The notes under the pieces were generated by a model that made no database searches, was not told the DNA's origin, and was given only the letters and a program-made list of their open reading frames with translations. Positions 23,161 through 35,109 of a DNA stretch of 64,000 bases are shown here, piece by piece. How positions within the stretch are numbered: the stretch's first letter is position 1; each line of letters opens with the position of its first letter. Source of the DNA: Pseudocercospora fijiensis CIRAD86 (taxonomy: Eukaryota > Ascomycota > Dothideomycetes > Mycosphaerellales > Mycosphaerellaceae); NCBI RefSeq assembly GCF_000340215.1, contig NW_006921552.1:124001-188000 (forward strand), given 5' to 3'. The position numbers and the translations under genes are program-made.

Positions 23161-25637
23161 GTTGCAGTCTTCGACTTGCTCTGGGTCCTCAGTACTGCAC
23201 TATCTTCATAATGGTGGAGAAGAAAACACGAACGCTTTGAGTCTCTGGACTCATGTCAGGCTTACACCACATCTCGCACTTGGGCTCAATGCGTGATGCC
23301 TGCGCTCAATACGCTTTACACATGCACCCCAACTTCGCTTCATTCACCTGAGTAGACATAGAACATAGCCGATTTTCCACAGCGGTCTGAGCGCAAGAGA
23401 TCTGTGATGACTTGGCAACAGAAAGCAGAGCTGACCTCGAAGCCGTCGAACGCGTCCAAGCATCAAGTTGCCGTAGTCCCGACATCAACTCGCCTCTCGA
23501 CAAGTTGTCCGGGATGAGTTCGAAACTCACCACAACGTCGAATCTGATGCCGGCGTTCTCTCTCTGTGTGCCAACAGAAGCGAGAGCTGGCGGATTATTA
23601 CCGAACTTTGCTTCAGCAGCCGCATTTGAATAGCAACCACTCGCAGCTGAGGTCTTGCCACTGTAGAGCGGCGACCGCAACATTCTGACTTAATTCTAGT
23701 CATTCTCCCCGAGAATTGCGAGAAGAATGATCCTGGTTCTCTTGATTACTACCACCCAGCCTTGTGTTGATTAAAGACCGCTTGAAATTCGATTGACAAG
23801 CTATCTACTAAGCGTGAAAGACAGTGATCTAGGTGAGTGCACACATGTTGCTCTATACACATTAGCACGGTTGACCTTGGAAAGAGATACAGCATTTGCA
23901 GGCAATCCATAAATGAGAATAGCGAGCGTCCGCCCTTCTACGAGCTCAGAAATGCTCGACTTTGACCTCTCACCAATTCCAGAAACTGTCCCCGCTAAGA
24001 ACATTCCTTGGGTTCTTCCTCCCTCTACTTGGGCGCTCCACTTGTAGGCACGAATATGACTTCCTTCATCTGAATTCGAAGGCTCATTGACTACTCGACC
24101 TACGAGAAGCAACACTATGTTCAAATTGGACTGCTCCAATCAAGATGACTTGCCTGTCTACAAGCATAATAATGGCGATACTTCCTGCATCGAGGTCGAA
24201 AGCACAGGCGCAGGCTCTTGCGATGCACGACTGTGCAGGTCCCCCAATCCGTTATCGTGCTCAGTATCCTGAAACGACCTTGAGAAGATGCGAGAAAAGA
24301 TAGCACCACCTATTCAGCGTTCTCACCTCCAAGGACAGCATGTGGAACAGCTACAGCGAGCGGTATCTGTCATGACGACAGGACACACTGCAGAAGCCGC
24401 GCTCCCGCTGCAACGGGCTTTGTTTTATACACTACCGATCTTTTCCACTTGCAGCCTCCTCAAGCAGCTCAGCCTGCATCATCGCCAGTTTGACTCGCTA
24501 CACAGTAACGACCATACAAGGCAAGTAGCTACAACATGCCGCGAGCACCCAACCCACAAAGAAGGATCCCATTCCACGTTTTCATGAAGGTGAAGAACGT
24601 TGTGGAACGCCAAACTGATATCTTTGCTTAGAACGACAGCATCGTGCAACCCAGGATTCTCAGAGTTGCCAAACGGATGTTAGCATTCACACCTCTCACA
24701 GCCCAGTTCGAACCCGGGTGTGTCAGCAAACAACAGGAGTGTATCTCATCAGATGTTTGGTCACGCTCGTGGCAGACTTCGTTGATCTGACTCGCAGTAC
24801 GGCTGAGAATTGCAAGTGGCCTGCGCACTTCAGTCTCTTTGCGGCCATGGGATTGGTATGTGAGCCGCCACTACAGTGTTCCTCACGACGAGAATCTCTA
24901 CAGATCCATGCCGCAGGTTGATGCGTATAGTTGAACCTCGAGAGCGAGACCTGACTGCGCTCGAGAAAACTCCCTTCAAATGAGCGCGAAACATCGAAGT
25001 GCCGGGAGAGCAAGTTGAGAAGCAAGCCGTGGGGCAGCAGCGCTAGAATATAGGTGACGAGATGGTAGCTTTTTAGCCAACACCCAGTAGTAGACATCTG
25101 CATCTTGGGTGAGGGAAGAAAAAAAAACAGAATGAACAAAGGGAGCCTGTTCCCGAGGGATGCTGGGATACGATGGAGACAAATGGGGAAGATAAGGCCG
25201 AGGAAGAAATTGAGAATGAAGAAGAGGAGTCCGTTGCTCCAAAGGATGAAGATGAAGAAGCGGAAGACGCTACAGAGGAGGGCAGCAAAGATGAAAAACT
25301 CAGAAGACAGCCAAGAAATGGGGCAAAAAGAAAGACCGCAAAGAAAGACCGCAAAGTCATCGCGCTACCCGGGCGAGGCGAGCTCATCCGCACACCACAC
25401 CTAGACCAAGAACCGAGGTTCTCTGACATGCTTGGGTACATCGTCTTGCTTGTGATACTCCGCTCCTCGCAGTCAAAATCTGCTTCCAAGCTCAGTCAGC
25501 TCAGCACGTTACCGTCCAGGATGGCGATGGTATGCGTGTCATTCAGCTTTCCCTCGTAGCTCCGGCAATCCGGAAGATCAGCATTTCGTCATGCTTGCCA
25601 TACTCCTCTCCTCGCATTCAGAATCCGCTTCGGGCAC
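23161..25637. other. No convincing gene
   Basis: Short frames. A Glu/Lys-rich frame at 25173-25559 (plus) begins with an acidic stretch (EDKAEEEIENEEEE) but then turns into non-protein-like sequence. Parts of 25430-25500 are weakly echoed at 25590-25640. I see no splice sites that would complete it. Confidence 0.35.
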
Positions 25638-25749
25638 TCACAGGTTACTTTTGGCCAGCTTACGGAAGAAGGTTGATTGATTTGAGTCGAGTCCATTGAG
25701 AGTATCTTGGTTGGGCTCAATAAGAGCCTCGTCTTCGCTGTATTCGTAA

Positions 25750-26091
25750 CTGATCGGGAGGTGCTCTCCCAGTCCGGTTTCTCGTGATGACTGCGACCGG
25801 CTACCCATTTGCTTTCTCGATGTGTGCATTGTAACCCATCGCATTCTGCAACATGGTGGTGTCACTATCGGACGAGCAAGCAGCATAGCCAGCTCTTCAC
25901 GTAAGTTACCGTTTTTGTGGCTGATCAGGTTGCACTCTCCCAGTCCGGATCCTCGTAATGACTGCGGTTTGTTACTCACTTGTCCTTCGATGTGTACACT
26001 GGGGGTCATCGCATACTGCAACATGGGAATGTCACCATCGAACGAGGAAGCAGCATCGCCAGCTCTTTACGCAAGTCACCATTTCCGCGAG
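25750..26091 (-). repeat. 171-bp tandem duplication
   Basis: Copies about 25750-25920 and 25921-26091 share ctctcccagtccgg, then ctcgt.atgactgcg, then gcaacatgg, then gcagcat.gccagctct, offset by 171 bp (57 codons). Confidence 0.75.
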
Positions 26092-26292
26092 CGTCACTAG
26101 CACCCTGCTCGGTGGCTGGCTTCTTGCAGCGCTTGGAGACGTGATGTTGCTTTTCGCAGTCGGCGCACTCGACCTTGGACCAGTTGGTCGGCATGAGGCA
26201 TAAGGCATGAGCAGTCGCAGCCAGTATGACCAGAGTCTTCGCAATTCCAGCCCTGTATCATAGCCATGATGTGCAGCTTCTGGACACTCTTT

Positions 26293-26568
26293 GCTCGTTC
26301 GGCGGGGCTTGTAGCAGCTTTGGTGCTGGGGCTGCCCTCGAAAGATGGAATGGTTATCCTTGCGATGACCCTCCTTATCGCATCTGCGGCAGACGTGGCG
26401 ATACAGGTCATTTTCAATTCAAAGATTGAAGCTCGTTCGGCGGGACTTGTGGCAGCTATGGCGCTGGAACTGCATATCGAAAGATGGCGCGGTAATTCTT
26501 GCGATGATATTCCCTGTCGCATTGCGGCAGAGGTGGCGAGACGAGTCCTTTCCAAGGCAAAGACTGGG
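26293..26568 (-). repeat. 138-bp tandem duplication
   Basis: Copies 26293-26430 and 26431-26568 share gctcgttcggcggg.cttgt, then gcagct.tgg.gctgg, then tcgaaagatgg, offset by exactly 138 bp (46 codons). Each copy carries one zinc knuckle on the minus strand. Confidence 0.8.
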
Positions 26569-27141
26569 GAGCTTTGTGCCGTCGCCAAAAATGTATCCCA
26601 GATGGAAAAAAATTGTTCGAGATGTGCAATGTGAGTATGTGCCCAGCCGAGGGAAGCCACCTAGTCTATCCACCTGTCAAACGGAGTGCGGACTTCATCA
26701 ATTTCCCCCAGAATCATCTAGATGTAGATCGACACAGGCCGCAAGATTCTGTCAAGCTTCTTTCCGGACATCGCCATCTTCACATGGTTCCAAAACCTTA
26801 TCTCCGGATGTGACACACCTTTAAGTGTCCTAGGCGCAGCAGGATGAGTCTTCATCACCGCATGCGCCAGTTATTCGATGCTATTGGGAAGCACGCTGTC
26901 GTCCGGTGCAGCTCCGAGACCTCGACTCCGCTTGGAATGAGAGGATCCTCGTGTGCGATGTAGCCTACCCGCGAGGAACATTGCAGAAGCAGGGAATGCC
27001 TCGACGGCAGCCCATGGAACAGCTTTGCCGCAGTCGTGGACACAATGTCGTCAAGAAACATTTGACGTTTTTCAAAGCTGCCACATATTGAGATTTTGTG
27101 GCTTGTTGTGCGGACACGAGAAATGCTGCGGCTCGGGAATG

Positions 27142-27344
27142 CTGACCTTGACGGTCGCCGGCCAAATCCTTTCCACGCATATCAGAGTGACGGACCAATG
27201 TGGAGTGGGTGGAGAGCAGTATGCCAGGCTGGTAGCTGACCTTGATTGTCGCCGGCCAAACTTTTTGCAGCGCCTACCAGAGTGGTGGCCTGGTGCTGAG
27301 GGTGTGGAATGGGTGGAGAGCAGCGTACCAGCCTGGTGGGCGGC
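27142..27344. repeat. 94-bp tandem duplication
   Basis: Two copies start ctgaccttga, then gtcgccggccaaa, and both contain gtggagagcag.(a/g)t(a/g)cca. The starts at 27142 and 27236 are 94 bp apart; the second copy carries a small insertion. Confidence 0.75.
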
Positions 27345-27687
27345 CTTTTGACGATCTTCGGTGGCGGCGGAGTATCGTGACCGCCTTGCTGATCCATTTT
27401 ATCCTTTCGCCATTCCTTCGCAGTCCTCGCATTCGGCCATTCTCCCAACATCATGTGGGCTTTCAATGTAGCAGCAATTCCGAGCTCGCCAAAGACCATC
27501 CAGTTGGAGAGCTCGTGCCTTGCAGTATCGTACTGGCTTCGGTGAGTTTTCACCGAGAATCCTGCAGTATAGAGCTCAGTGTTGACAAGAAGGGAACGGA
27601 AACAGTCTGCTGGTAGTCTCGCCTGGCCTGGAGAGTGGGTTCATTGTATTGCCGAATGTCGCTCGTTTGCATCGTTGCTATCCCACA

Positions 27688-28959
27688 TTATCCTTTCCTC
27701 GATGAATTCCCTGTCAAAGTAGGTTCGTGGGCTGGAAGACCATTTGATCTGCGCTGGACATACCTTGAATGACAAACAGCATTCTCCGCTGGCAGTCCCT
27801 CCAAGTCGCATACATCGCCGGGAATCCTTCGTCGGTGCTTGGTCCGAGCGACTCTTCGGGCATATGCGGGTGCCTGTCAGTATACTTTGGAGGAATTTTC
27901 CGTGCTGTTGGATCTGATGTTGGACCAAGTGGACACTTCGTGATGGAAAATCAGAAACAACTTCATTGCTCGATGTTGGAGCGTGCGGGTCCGCGCAAGC
28001 ATGTCTTGGTGCGATGGCAGCCTTGTGATTGTTGTGAATCCTATCCATGAATGGAGCATGCACATGCGGCGGCTGCTGGTGTACATGCACGGGATGTACG
28101 AACCAAAAGCTGGATCGTCGCCCTGTTGAGCCGACCCATCCAAAGGGAACAGATCTCCGAAGCTGATGTCCTCCCACTTGACAGCCTTTTCTCCACCTCC
28201 GGTCCGCACCACAGGCAATCCACCATCAAGCTCATGCTCCCTCAATGCCGCCGCCAACTCCTTACCATTTTCGGTGTTCTGTGGATTTGCATCGCGCGTC
28301 TCCACGTCAACCTTCCAATCCCCAAAGACCTCAGATAGAATCATGCTCTTTCTCGGCGCCCATGAACATGGTCAAGGCTGACCAACTTGTGCTGTGCCAG
28401 CTCGCTTGATGAGAAAATCACCTGCTCCTCGCGTGCCTGAGCCTCTCGAGCTCGTGGTTTCAAGACGGAGGACCTTGGTTGGTGACCTTGTCCTCTGCCT
28501 TCGTCATTGTCTCTGCCTTCGCCGTCTTCGTATTCGGATTCTGCTGCCATTCCTGGGGGAGTGGTACGGTAAGATGGGCGCGGCGCGTGGCGCCAACAGT
28601 GGTGTAGTGGCCACGGTGAGCCATTGGACGTGGAATCGGTCGCACTTTTGCGCAATGGTGGCGCGTGGCCAGTATGAAGCACCGGCGGCTTTCTCATCGC
28701 TTTGGGCTGGCTCGTTGTTCTGTGCTGCTTTGCTGGATTTGGCTGTTTTGTTGCGGTCAGCCGTTTCGATGCTCTCGGCCTCTGCGTCGCTGTCAGCCTC
28801 TCCACTGCGCTCAGCTTCTTCGCCGCTCTTACCCTCTTCGTTGCTCTCAATGTCACCATTACCCGCATTGGCTGTGCTCGCTTGAGACGGGCTCCGGTAG
28901 GCGTCTTCTTGCGCGAGTACTGCTGCATCTTTTGACGCTTGTCTCGTCAACGCCTCCAT
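27688..28959 (-). CDS. Possible multi-exon hypothetical gene
   Basis: The best-supported part is the 3' end. A frame reading TSDPTARKIPPKYTD, then HMPEESLGPSTDEGFPAMYA, ends at a 53-bp intron (27711-27763, donor GTATGT, acceptor TTTGACAG) and continues in frame to TAA at 27688. Upstream, 28345-28100 reads ILSEVFGDWKVDVETRD, then VKWEDISFGDLFPLDG. 28959-28620 reads a Glu/Ala/Lys-rich stretch from an ATG. All three frames look coding-like around 28.3-28.6 kb, so I could not fix the inner exons. A pseudogene with frameshifts is the alternative. No family recognised. Confidence 0.35.
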
Positions 28960-28989
28960 CTCCGGTTGCTGTAGTGCGCTTTCGTCCAC

Positions 28990-31954
28990 TTCGTCGCAGC
29001 TATGACGGGCTGGCTTCCGTCACAGGCGCTCAGCGATGAAGTGCGCTGATGATTGGGCAATATCTTTTGCGTACAGAAGATAGACCGACATTGTTCCAAG
29101 ACCACACCTCTTTCTCTTCCATGCTACTACAGCGGACCTCCGCCGGGAGTAGCGTCCTTGGCAATCTCGCAGTCCTGCTGTCGTGTACTTTCAGAGAAAG
29201 CGCCGGCGCCGAGTTTTACGGCGATGTATGTTGGAGCGACTGATGATCAGTTCATGGACTGCGATGAGAATGATGAGTCGAACAGAGTGCGTGAGAAGCA
29301 GCTTTGCTCGAAGTCGATGTGGGCCGGTCGGCGTGGCTCACTGATTCCGCTGACCATTGCTCGCCGTCGTGCAGCAGCGAGTCGTTTCTCGCTCATCTAC
29401 GAACATCGCTCGCCATGATGCCCTGTATCGGCATGTGTTTCCTGTCCGACATTGGCATACTCGCCTTCATGTCCATGTCCATGCTCGTCCTGTACTGTCC
29501 CTTGTGGGCTTGCACTTGCGCGCCGCCAAGACGTCGAAGCTGTGGGTGCTGGTATGTAGTGGACTCGTGCTGGGCAATTCGACGTCATGTGAGGCGATGC
29601 GATGCGATTCATGCGGTGATGTGGTGGCGCTATCGGGGTTGATTGTGGTTGACGTTTCACTCGAGTGTGAAGGTGTCTTGGGTGTTGGCCGCTGTCCGGA
29701 ACGACGCGGGGGTCAATGCATGTTCGCGAACACGAATACGAACAAATGGCCTGCTGAATCGCGAATTTCCCGACGAGCTTTTGATTACTTTATTTCATGA
29801 TGTCCAGCTATACCGTTTTAGCAATCATATGTCTATCTCGCTAGGCCAACTCTTCTCCTCTAGTCTTGATCCTTCCTTGCCTGTTCGCTTGATGATGTTC
29901 AACCTATCTTACTCCCATGTCCTCCATTTCCAGAGTGCTTTCTCATTACTGCATTCTATGCCTTTACTCTAAAAGAGCCTTCTCAACCTCGTCCAATACC
30001 CATGCAGCAAGTGTCCGGTCCTTGCTCTTGCGTCGCTTTGGCCTTCTCTGTACGCCACCGGTCATACCATTTTCATGACTCTCCGCCTCGTATGTTACCT
30101 TCTCTTTCCCATGTAAGTCCTGAAAGAGACCTTCGTCAGTCCTGCCTGAGAGGAAGTTCGTGCCAGACCAGCTGTTCAGAATCGAGGCCCTACCTTTTTC
30201 AATCCTCGTACCACCTCATCAAGCCTTTGCAGTTTCTCAAGATAGAAGTCTCGTTCGCGCTCAATGCAGCATGTCTGCTCGATAGAGTGGGCTGGGATTG
30301 CTTGTTCAGTTGCACTCTCGTCATCGTCCACGACCCATAGGCCAGACGAGCCTTGGAAGGAAGGGGCCGTAGTCAGAACTCGGCGCTCGGTTGCGAGGAG
30401 AGGTTGACCAGAGTTTCGTTTCTCGAGTGGTGGTTTAGAGAACTGAACGAACTGGTTCTCGCTAAATGTGTAGCAGCTACGATCGATTCTGGGCCCGTAG
30501 TAGCATCTACAGCCCCAGATGGAGTTTGAGCACCCGATGTTGGCCATTTTGGCTTTCGGACGGACTTGATTGGTGCAAGTCAGGGCGCTGATTGCTTTAC
30601 TGAGTGAGCCGATCTCGATTGGCGCAAATCAGGGAGCTGATTGCCTTCCTGAGTGAGCCAGCTTCGAAGGTGTTGACAAATGGTTGTGAGAGCTTTACTT
30701 CTTCGTGTTCTGGTCGAGAGCCGTATTGTTTGTTAGTGTTGATTGTTGAACATGGCAGAAAGAAGGTGCACAGAAAGTGCAGACTGGAAGGTGGCATAGC
30801 AAGCCGAGGTGCAGTTGCTGCCCTTTCCTCGCGATTTGATGCCAACTTTGGATGACGAAAGCAAGCATATCGCTGTTGTTGAGTTGGCGGTCGAGCGGCT
30901 TGTCCTTAGCGGAAAGCAGCGTGAATGGGTATTTCGAAAGCGTTGAACCACGCGCGAGGTCAGACAAGAGGATATGACCGCGGCGGCGATGGAATTTCTG
31001 TCATGTTGACGTTCGTTTCCAGTCCTCCAACGCTTGGGATATGTGGTATGTGATCAGGAATCAGCCCAGCGCCCAGGCTGATTGAATTCTGCTACAACCA
31101 AAGTACCAGGACTCATGTTGCTTCATTCACTCTTGAAAAGGCGCAAAGAGTCAGAGAGGGTCAAACAAGTGGCGGCATAGAAGTTGGGTTTGTCTCCGAA
31201 GCGTGTGATTGAGGATCGATTCTCCTGGCAGAACGTCCGCAAGGTCCTGCTGCTGCAGACTGACTGCACCCTTGTGGCGGCTCGACTATGCGATCACGGC
31301 TAAATCGCAAGGCAGCCTTTTACATGCGGAGAAAGAAAGGACTGAGCTGTAGGACTTGCAGTCCCTGGCCAGGTTTTCTCGTACGATGCCGTGTTCACGA
31401 GCGTGGCGCGGAGGCCACGTTCACCACGCAGAACGACGCCAGCGAGTCCTGTGAATCTTGACCAGCCCGCAACTCCACGACGGAGTGGTCAAGTCTCGAT
31501 TGCATTGGCGGAATCGCGCATTGTTGGCTATCGTAAGGTGGTTCTGTTTCGTCCAGAAGTACTGAAAGTCGGTCTGCTAGCTTGTGAGAATGGCGCGAAA
31601 AGCTGGCGTTTGGATGTGCGAAGACAGCCACCTCTCTTCTGCATGCCGAGACCAAAGGCGGACCTGCTTCCTGGCCTGTTGCTGGCCAGTGCCAGACGAA
31701 AGGGATGTTGGAGTCCCTTTTTCTTTCTCCGCTCTGCACTTCCATCGCTGTCCAGTGCCAGACGAAAGGGATGTTGCAGATCATTCTTCTGTCTGCGCTT
31801 GCATCGTGGTTCGGGCTTTGCCGAAGATACCACTTGACTTGTGCTCCACGTGAGGCTTTGCTGAGTTTGCCTTTAGGAAAGAGGCGACTCACGAGGATTT
31901 GTTTCCAGCAGCTCCGATCAAGGTTGCACGCTCCGGCAGACACTGATGCATTTC
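28990..31954. other. No gene recognised; two short duplications
   Basis: Short frames only. 30568-30616 and 30617-30665 are a 49-bp tandem duplication (gattgg.gcaa.tcaggg). At 31685-31711 and 31751-31777 a block of about 26 bp containing ccagtgccagacgaaagg recurs almost perfectly 66 bp apart. Confidence 0.5.
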
Positions 31955-33284
31955 CTAAGACATCCGCCGATCTCCTGGCGTCCACAGTGGGGATGATTGA
32001 GCTGTGCTCAAGCTTGAGCTACTAGAAAAAGCAGGCAGTATCAGGATCCTTGTTTCCGCGAACTCAAGAGCCTGGGTGTATGACAGGCCGTTCCGCTTCA
32101 GGTAGCCTTCAACATCACGCGAATCAATGTCGTCGCCGTCGACGTTTTTGAGTATGCCCTGACCTTTGAGCAGCGAAGATGTTCGACAAGCTGCCACGGA
32201 TGTGCCGTGATGCTGCTCGAGTCCGATGTTCTGCACGTACCGAGACAGCTTCGAGATGTATCCAGACGTAGTCATTGCCATTTTCAAAGAGCGTGTGCCA
32301 GCTTCTCGTCCGCGCGAGTCCGGTATGCCACAGTGCTCCGTACGCCACGCATCAATCCGCAGCTATTTTGCGAGTCCAACTCCACCTCCAAGCATCCCCC
32401 TTCTCACCAGCAACCGCATCTCCGTCGATGGTCAATGCCCAACGATGCGCGCTGTTGTTGCGTGCATGCCGCATTGCTTGCTGGTATTTGTTCAACGCTG
32501 GGACTCTGCCAATGTCGGTGCTTGGCGTGCAGGGATTCTCTCTTCCGAAACTTTCCAAGTCATCCGCACTTCTTCTCTTTCTACTCAACACGGAATACAC
32601 CCACCGCACACCCATAATCATGGCTTCTGCAGTACACACAATCTGATGATTTTTCATCCCATATCGAGTGGGACACACACGCTGCTGATCCCGGATCGAG
32701 TGGGACACACACGCTGAAGATTTGCTTCTCCCGGATCGATTACGGGCACACACACTGAGTTCCTCGTTTCCTGGCATTCATGGAGGGCAGGCCGGGCACA
32801 CACGCACCGGATTGGCTTCGGATTATCGATTTTGGACAGCAACCCTCCCCATGCTTCATTGCAGGTCCAGATCCAGGTCACTTGTCGCGATCAAGAGTAC
32901 CAATTTTGATTGACGTACCAGCAGCAACATTCCCCGAAAACTTGCTTACTCTTGCTTTGCGGCCATTGAAGAAGAGCTGGACAGTCTGGGATTGGCGAAG
33001 AACTGAGCACTCTGATCCCGTTCAAGAGCTGAGCAGTCTAGCTTTATTGAAGCGCTGAGCAGTCCGCCTAGAGATTAGAGCTGATGCGACTGGGTAGACA
33101 GGAACCGGCTCACCATGCTACCACCCACTCATGATTGGAGCAGTCGACTTGATACGGATGGAACTGAAAGACCTTGCCGTCCGCTCATCTCCTCCGCGCT
33201 CAGATCTGCATGCATGAGGCCGGCAATGCTGCTGATCGTTTTTCATAGCACTTCCAGAGTCTGCATAAAGCAAGCTGAAGGTCT
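31955..33284. other. No convincing gene
   Basis: A minus-strand frame at 31955-32287 contains a plausible helical stretch (YISKLSRYVQNIGLEQHHG..DVEGYLKRNGLSYTQALEF), but its last third is low-complexity Ser and nothing supports splicing. It may be an exon or a remnant. Confidence 0.3.
32661..32757 (+). repeat. Minisatellite with ATCGAGTGGGACACACACGC core
   Basis: Three copies of about 32-40 bp, each with a (C)GGATCGA-type start, a gggacacacacgctg core and a variable tail ending in cc. The third copy is diverged (gggcacacacactgag). Confidence 0.65.
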
Positions 33285-33590
33285 GATCGTCCGGATGTCC
33301 TGGAAGCGCTGCGGTCTTCCTGAATGGAGCTGAAGATGTTGCTAATCGTCTGGTCATCATTGAATCGCTGCCGTCCTCCTGAATGGAGCTGAAGATGTTG
33401 CTGATCGTCCGGTCATCCTGGAAGCGCTGCGGTCTTCCTGAATGGAGCTAAAGATGTTGCTGATCGTCTGGTTATCCTTGAATCGCTGCCGTCTTCCTGA
33501 ATGGAGCTGAAGATGTTGCTGATCGTCCGGCTGTCCTGGAAGCGCTGCGGTCTTCATGAATGGAGCTGAAAATGCTGCTGATCGTCCTTC
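33285..33590 (+). repeat. 59-bp satellite with 118-bp higher-order unit
   Basis: Five units of exactly 59 bp start at 33285, 33344, 33403, 33462 and 33521, with a partial sixth. Units 1, 3 and 5 carry gtcctggaagcgctgcgg or a close variant. Units 2 and 4 carry ttgaatcgctgccg. The repeating period is therefore a 118-bp dimer. 59 is not a multiple of three, so it is not coding. A worn unit precedes it at about 33235. Confidence 0.85.
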
Positions 33591-33878
33591 ATAGGTACAC
33601 CGATAATGATTTGGTATGCGGAGCTTGGCTTTCCAAGGCACTGGCAGTAGAGACTGTTGATGGTAAGGCGCAAGATTCATTGATGATGTTGATGCCTTGC
33701 GGGCGAACACGGCGGGCATCGGCAGAGATGTGATTGTCGATAGCCCATGCTCATCTTGGCTTCCCTTGGTATGGTCTTCATCAAGGTACTGAGCCTTCAC
33801 ACTTCGACAAAGTGCGAGCATTTCGTGAAGGTTAGTTTTTCTACTGGATTTCGCCAGTTTGTGTTGCCCTTGGCCGCT

Positions 33879-34895
33879 CTACAGGCCTTCTGGAAGCTCA
33901 TCGAGCCAGGAGTCCAGGTGGGTATCAACCCAGTTCTTCAATCGGTTATACCGGGCCCGGTCACCTCGCCGCTCCTGTACCCGAAGGCGGCGCTGCACAG
34001 TCGTCCTTAGCGTTTCCGCCAGAGGCCGAGGAGGAGGAGGAGGAGGAGGCGGCGGCGGCGGCGGCGGCGGCTCTGAGCTTGAGCGTGGAAGCGGGAGAGA
34101 CGAAGGAGCCGGTGGCTCTGAGCTCCGCTCGGAGCGAGGGAGAGGGAGAGAAGAAGACGACGACGACGACGACTCTGAGCTCCGCTGGGAGCGCGGAAGC
34201 GGGAGAGAGAAGAGGCGGGGAGGCGGGGAGGAGGGCAGCGAGCTGACCAAGCTCTCGAAAGTCGACGAGCCGGCGCCGAGGAGGTCGTCATCTTGGCCGC
34301 CTCGACCAAGTTCGACGGACGGAGAGCGAGCGCCAGACTGAGGCGGAGGCGGTGGAGGAGCTCGAGCTCTCTCGATCTCGGCGATCATATTGCCGACATC
34401 ACCCGGCTTCACCTTCACCAGCATACTCTGCGTTCTCTGCAGCCGAAGCTGCACATTCAGTGCCAGCTGTGCCGGCAGTAGGCCCCCCTGGCCAGGACTT
34501 ATACGAGCCAAAACAGCGAGCTTCTCCAGCAGCGAGATCGAAAACCGTTCCGGAGTATAATCAGTACCCCGAGGGGTCACAAAACGAAACAAAAAGCCCG
34601 GCCAGTTCTCTAGCACCACGTCCTTAGCCCGACGCTCCTTTCGAGCAGTCTCCTGCTTCCCAACGATGACGGCGTCAAGCTGCTCCGGAAATTCCAGACC
34701 AGCTCTAAAGCCTTGAGCGGCGATCCGGTTCTGCGAATTTAAATACTCCCAACAGAAAAACAGCTGCCAGGACTGCTCGCTGTTCGATTTTAAATTGTTT
34801 TTAATGAACTGCTCGCAAAAATTCCGACGCGCTTGTTCTCCTCGCCCGGCCAACAAAGACTCCACTCGTGCTGCTGCTGCTGTTCTGTCGGTCGC

Positions 34896-34898
<3 letters not shown>
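33879..34898 (-). CDS. Hypothetical Pro/Ser-rich protein, 339 aa
   Basis: The frame opens at the ATG ending at 34898 (MATDRTAAAARVESLLAGRG) and runs uninterrupted to 33879. Residues 1-165 look folded and include QSWQLFFCWEYLNSQNRI and VVLENWPGFLFRFVTPRGTD. Residues about 185-295 are disordered, with SLPLPRS repeats, Ser runs and a run of about 14 Pro encoded by ggc/gag triplet repeats at 34033-34072. The last 45 residues are basic (QRRLRVQERRGDRARYN). I do not know the family. The frame stays open further upstream only because a CA repeat reads as Thr-His, so the start was placed at the ATG just inside it. Confidence 0.6.
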
Positions 34899-34899
<1 letters not shown>

Positions 34900-34969
<70 letters not shown>

Positions 34970-35004
34970 GCGTGTGCGTGTGCGTGCGTGTGTGTGTGTG
35001 TGTG
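34900..35004 (+). repeat. (TG)n microsatellite abutting the start codon of the 339-aa gene
   Basis: About 105 bp of TG/CA dinucleotides, perfect for the first 64 bp, then with four or five TGCG interruptions (34964-34988), then perfect again. Its left end lies next to the ATG (34896-34898) of the minus-strand gene, so the repeat fills the 5' leader or proximal promoter. Confidence 0.95.
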
Positions 35005-35109
35005 ACTGTATTGTACAAACTACACACGCTGTACTACTCCTCTCCCTTTCCGTCTCTCTGCGCAACTACATGTAATTCTGCTTGACACTTTCCTCCCATC
35101 TTCGTTCAA

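Larger units (their letters stand above)
25638..26660 (-). pseudogene. Decayed zinc-knuckle gene with internal duplications
   Basis: On the minus strand several CCHC-type knuckles can be read in different frames: CRRCDKEGHRKD near 26.38 kb (C-x2-C-x4-H), a worn copy PQCDREYHRKNY near 26.5 kb, WNCEDSGHTGCDC near 26.23 kb, and CADCEKQHHVSKRC near 26.15 kb (a complete C-x2-C-x4-H-x4-C). Such arrays occur in CNBP/Byr3-like nucleic-acid-binding proteins and in retroelement Gag. Frame changes and stops mean it is not functional as read. The 3' part (25638-26024) is an open frame containing one and a half 57-residue repeats. Confidence 0.55.

Noticed and set aside
24700..24725. tRNA T-arm-like word gttcgaacccggg
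   Set aside because: No matching A box, acceptor stem or anticodon arm could be found in the 80 bp upstream.
25173..25559. Acidic 128-codon frame
   Set aside because: Only the first 40 residues look protein-like; the rest overlaps duplicated spacer and no splice site completes it.
33285..33590. CRISPR-like array
   Set aside because: Direct repeats have no unique spacers, the whole 59-bp unit repeats, and the organism is a eukaryote.
34795..35085. Val-Cys and Thr-His repeat peptides
   Set aside because: Translation of the TG/CA microsatellite, not a gene.
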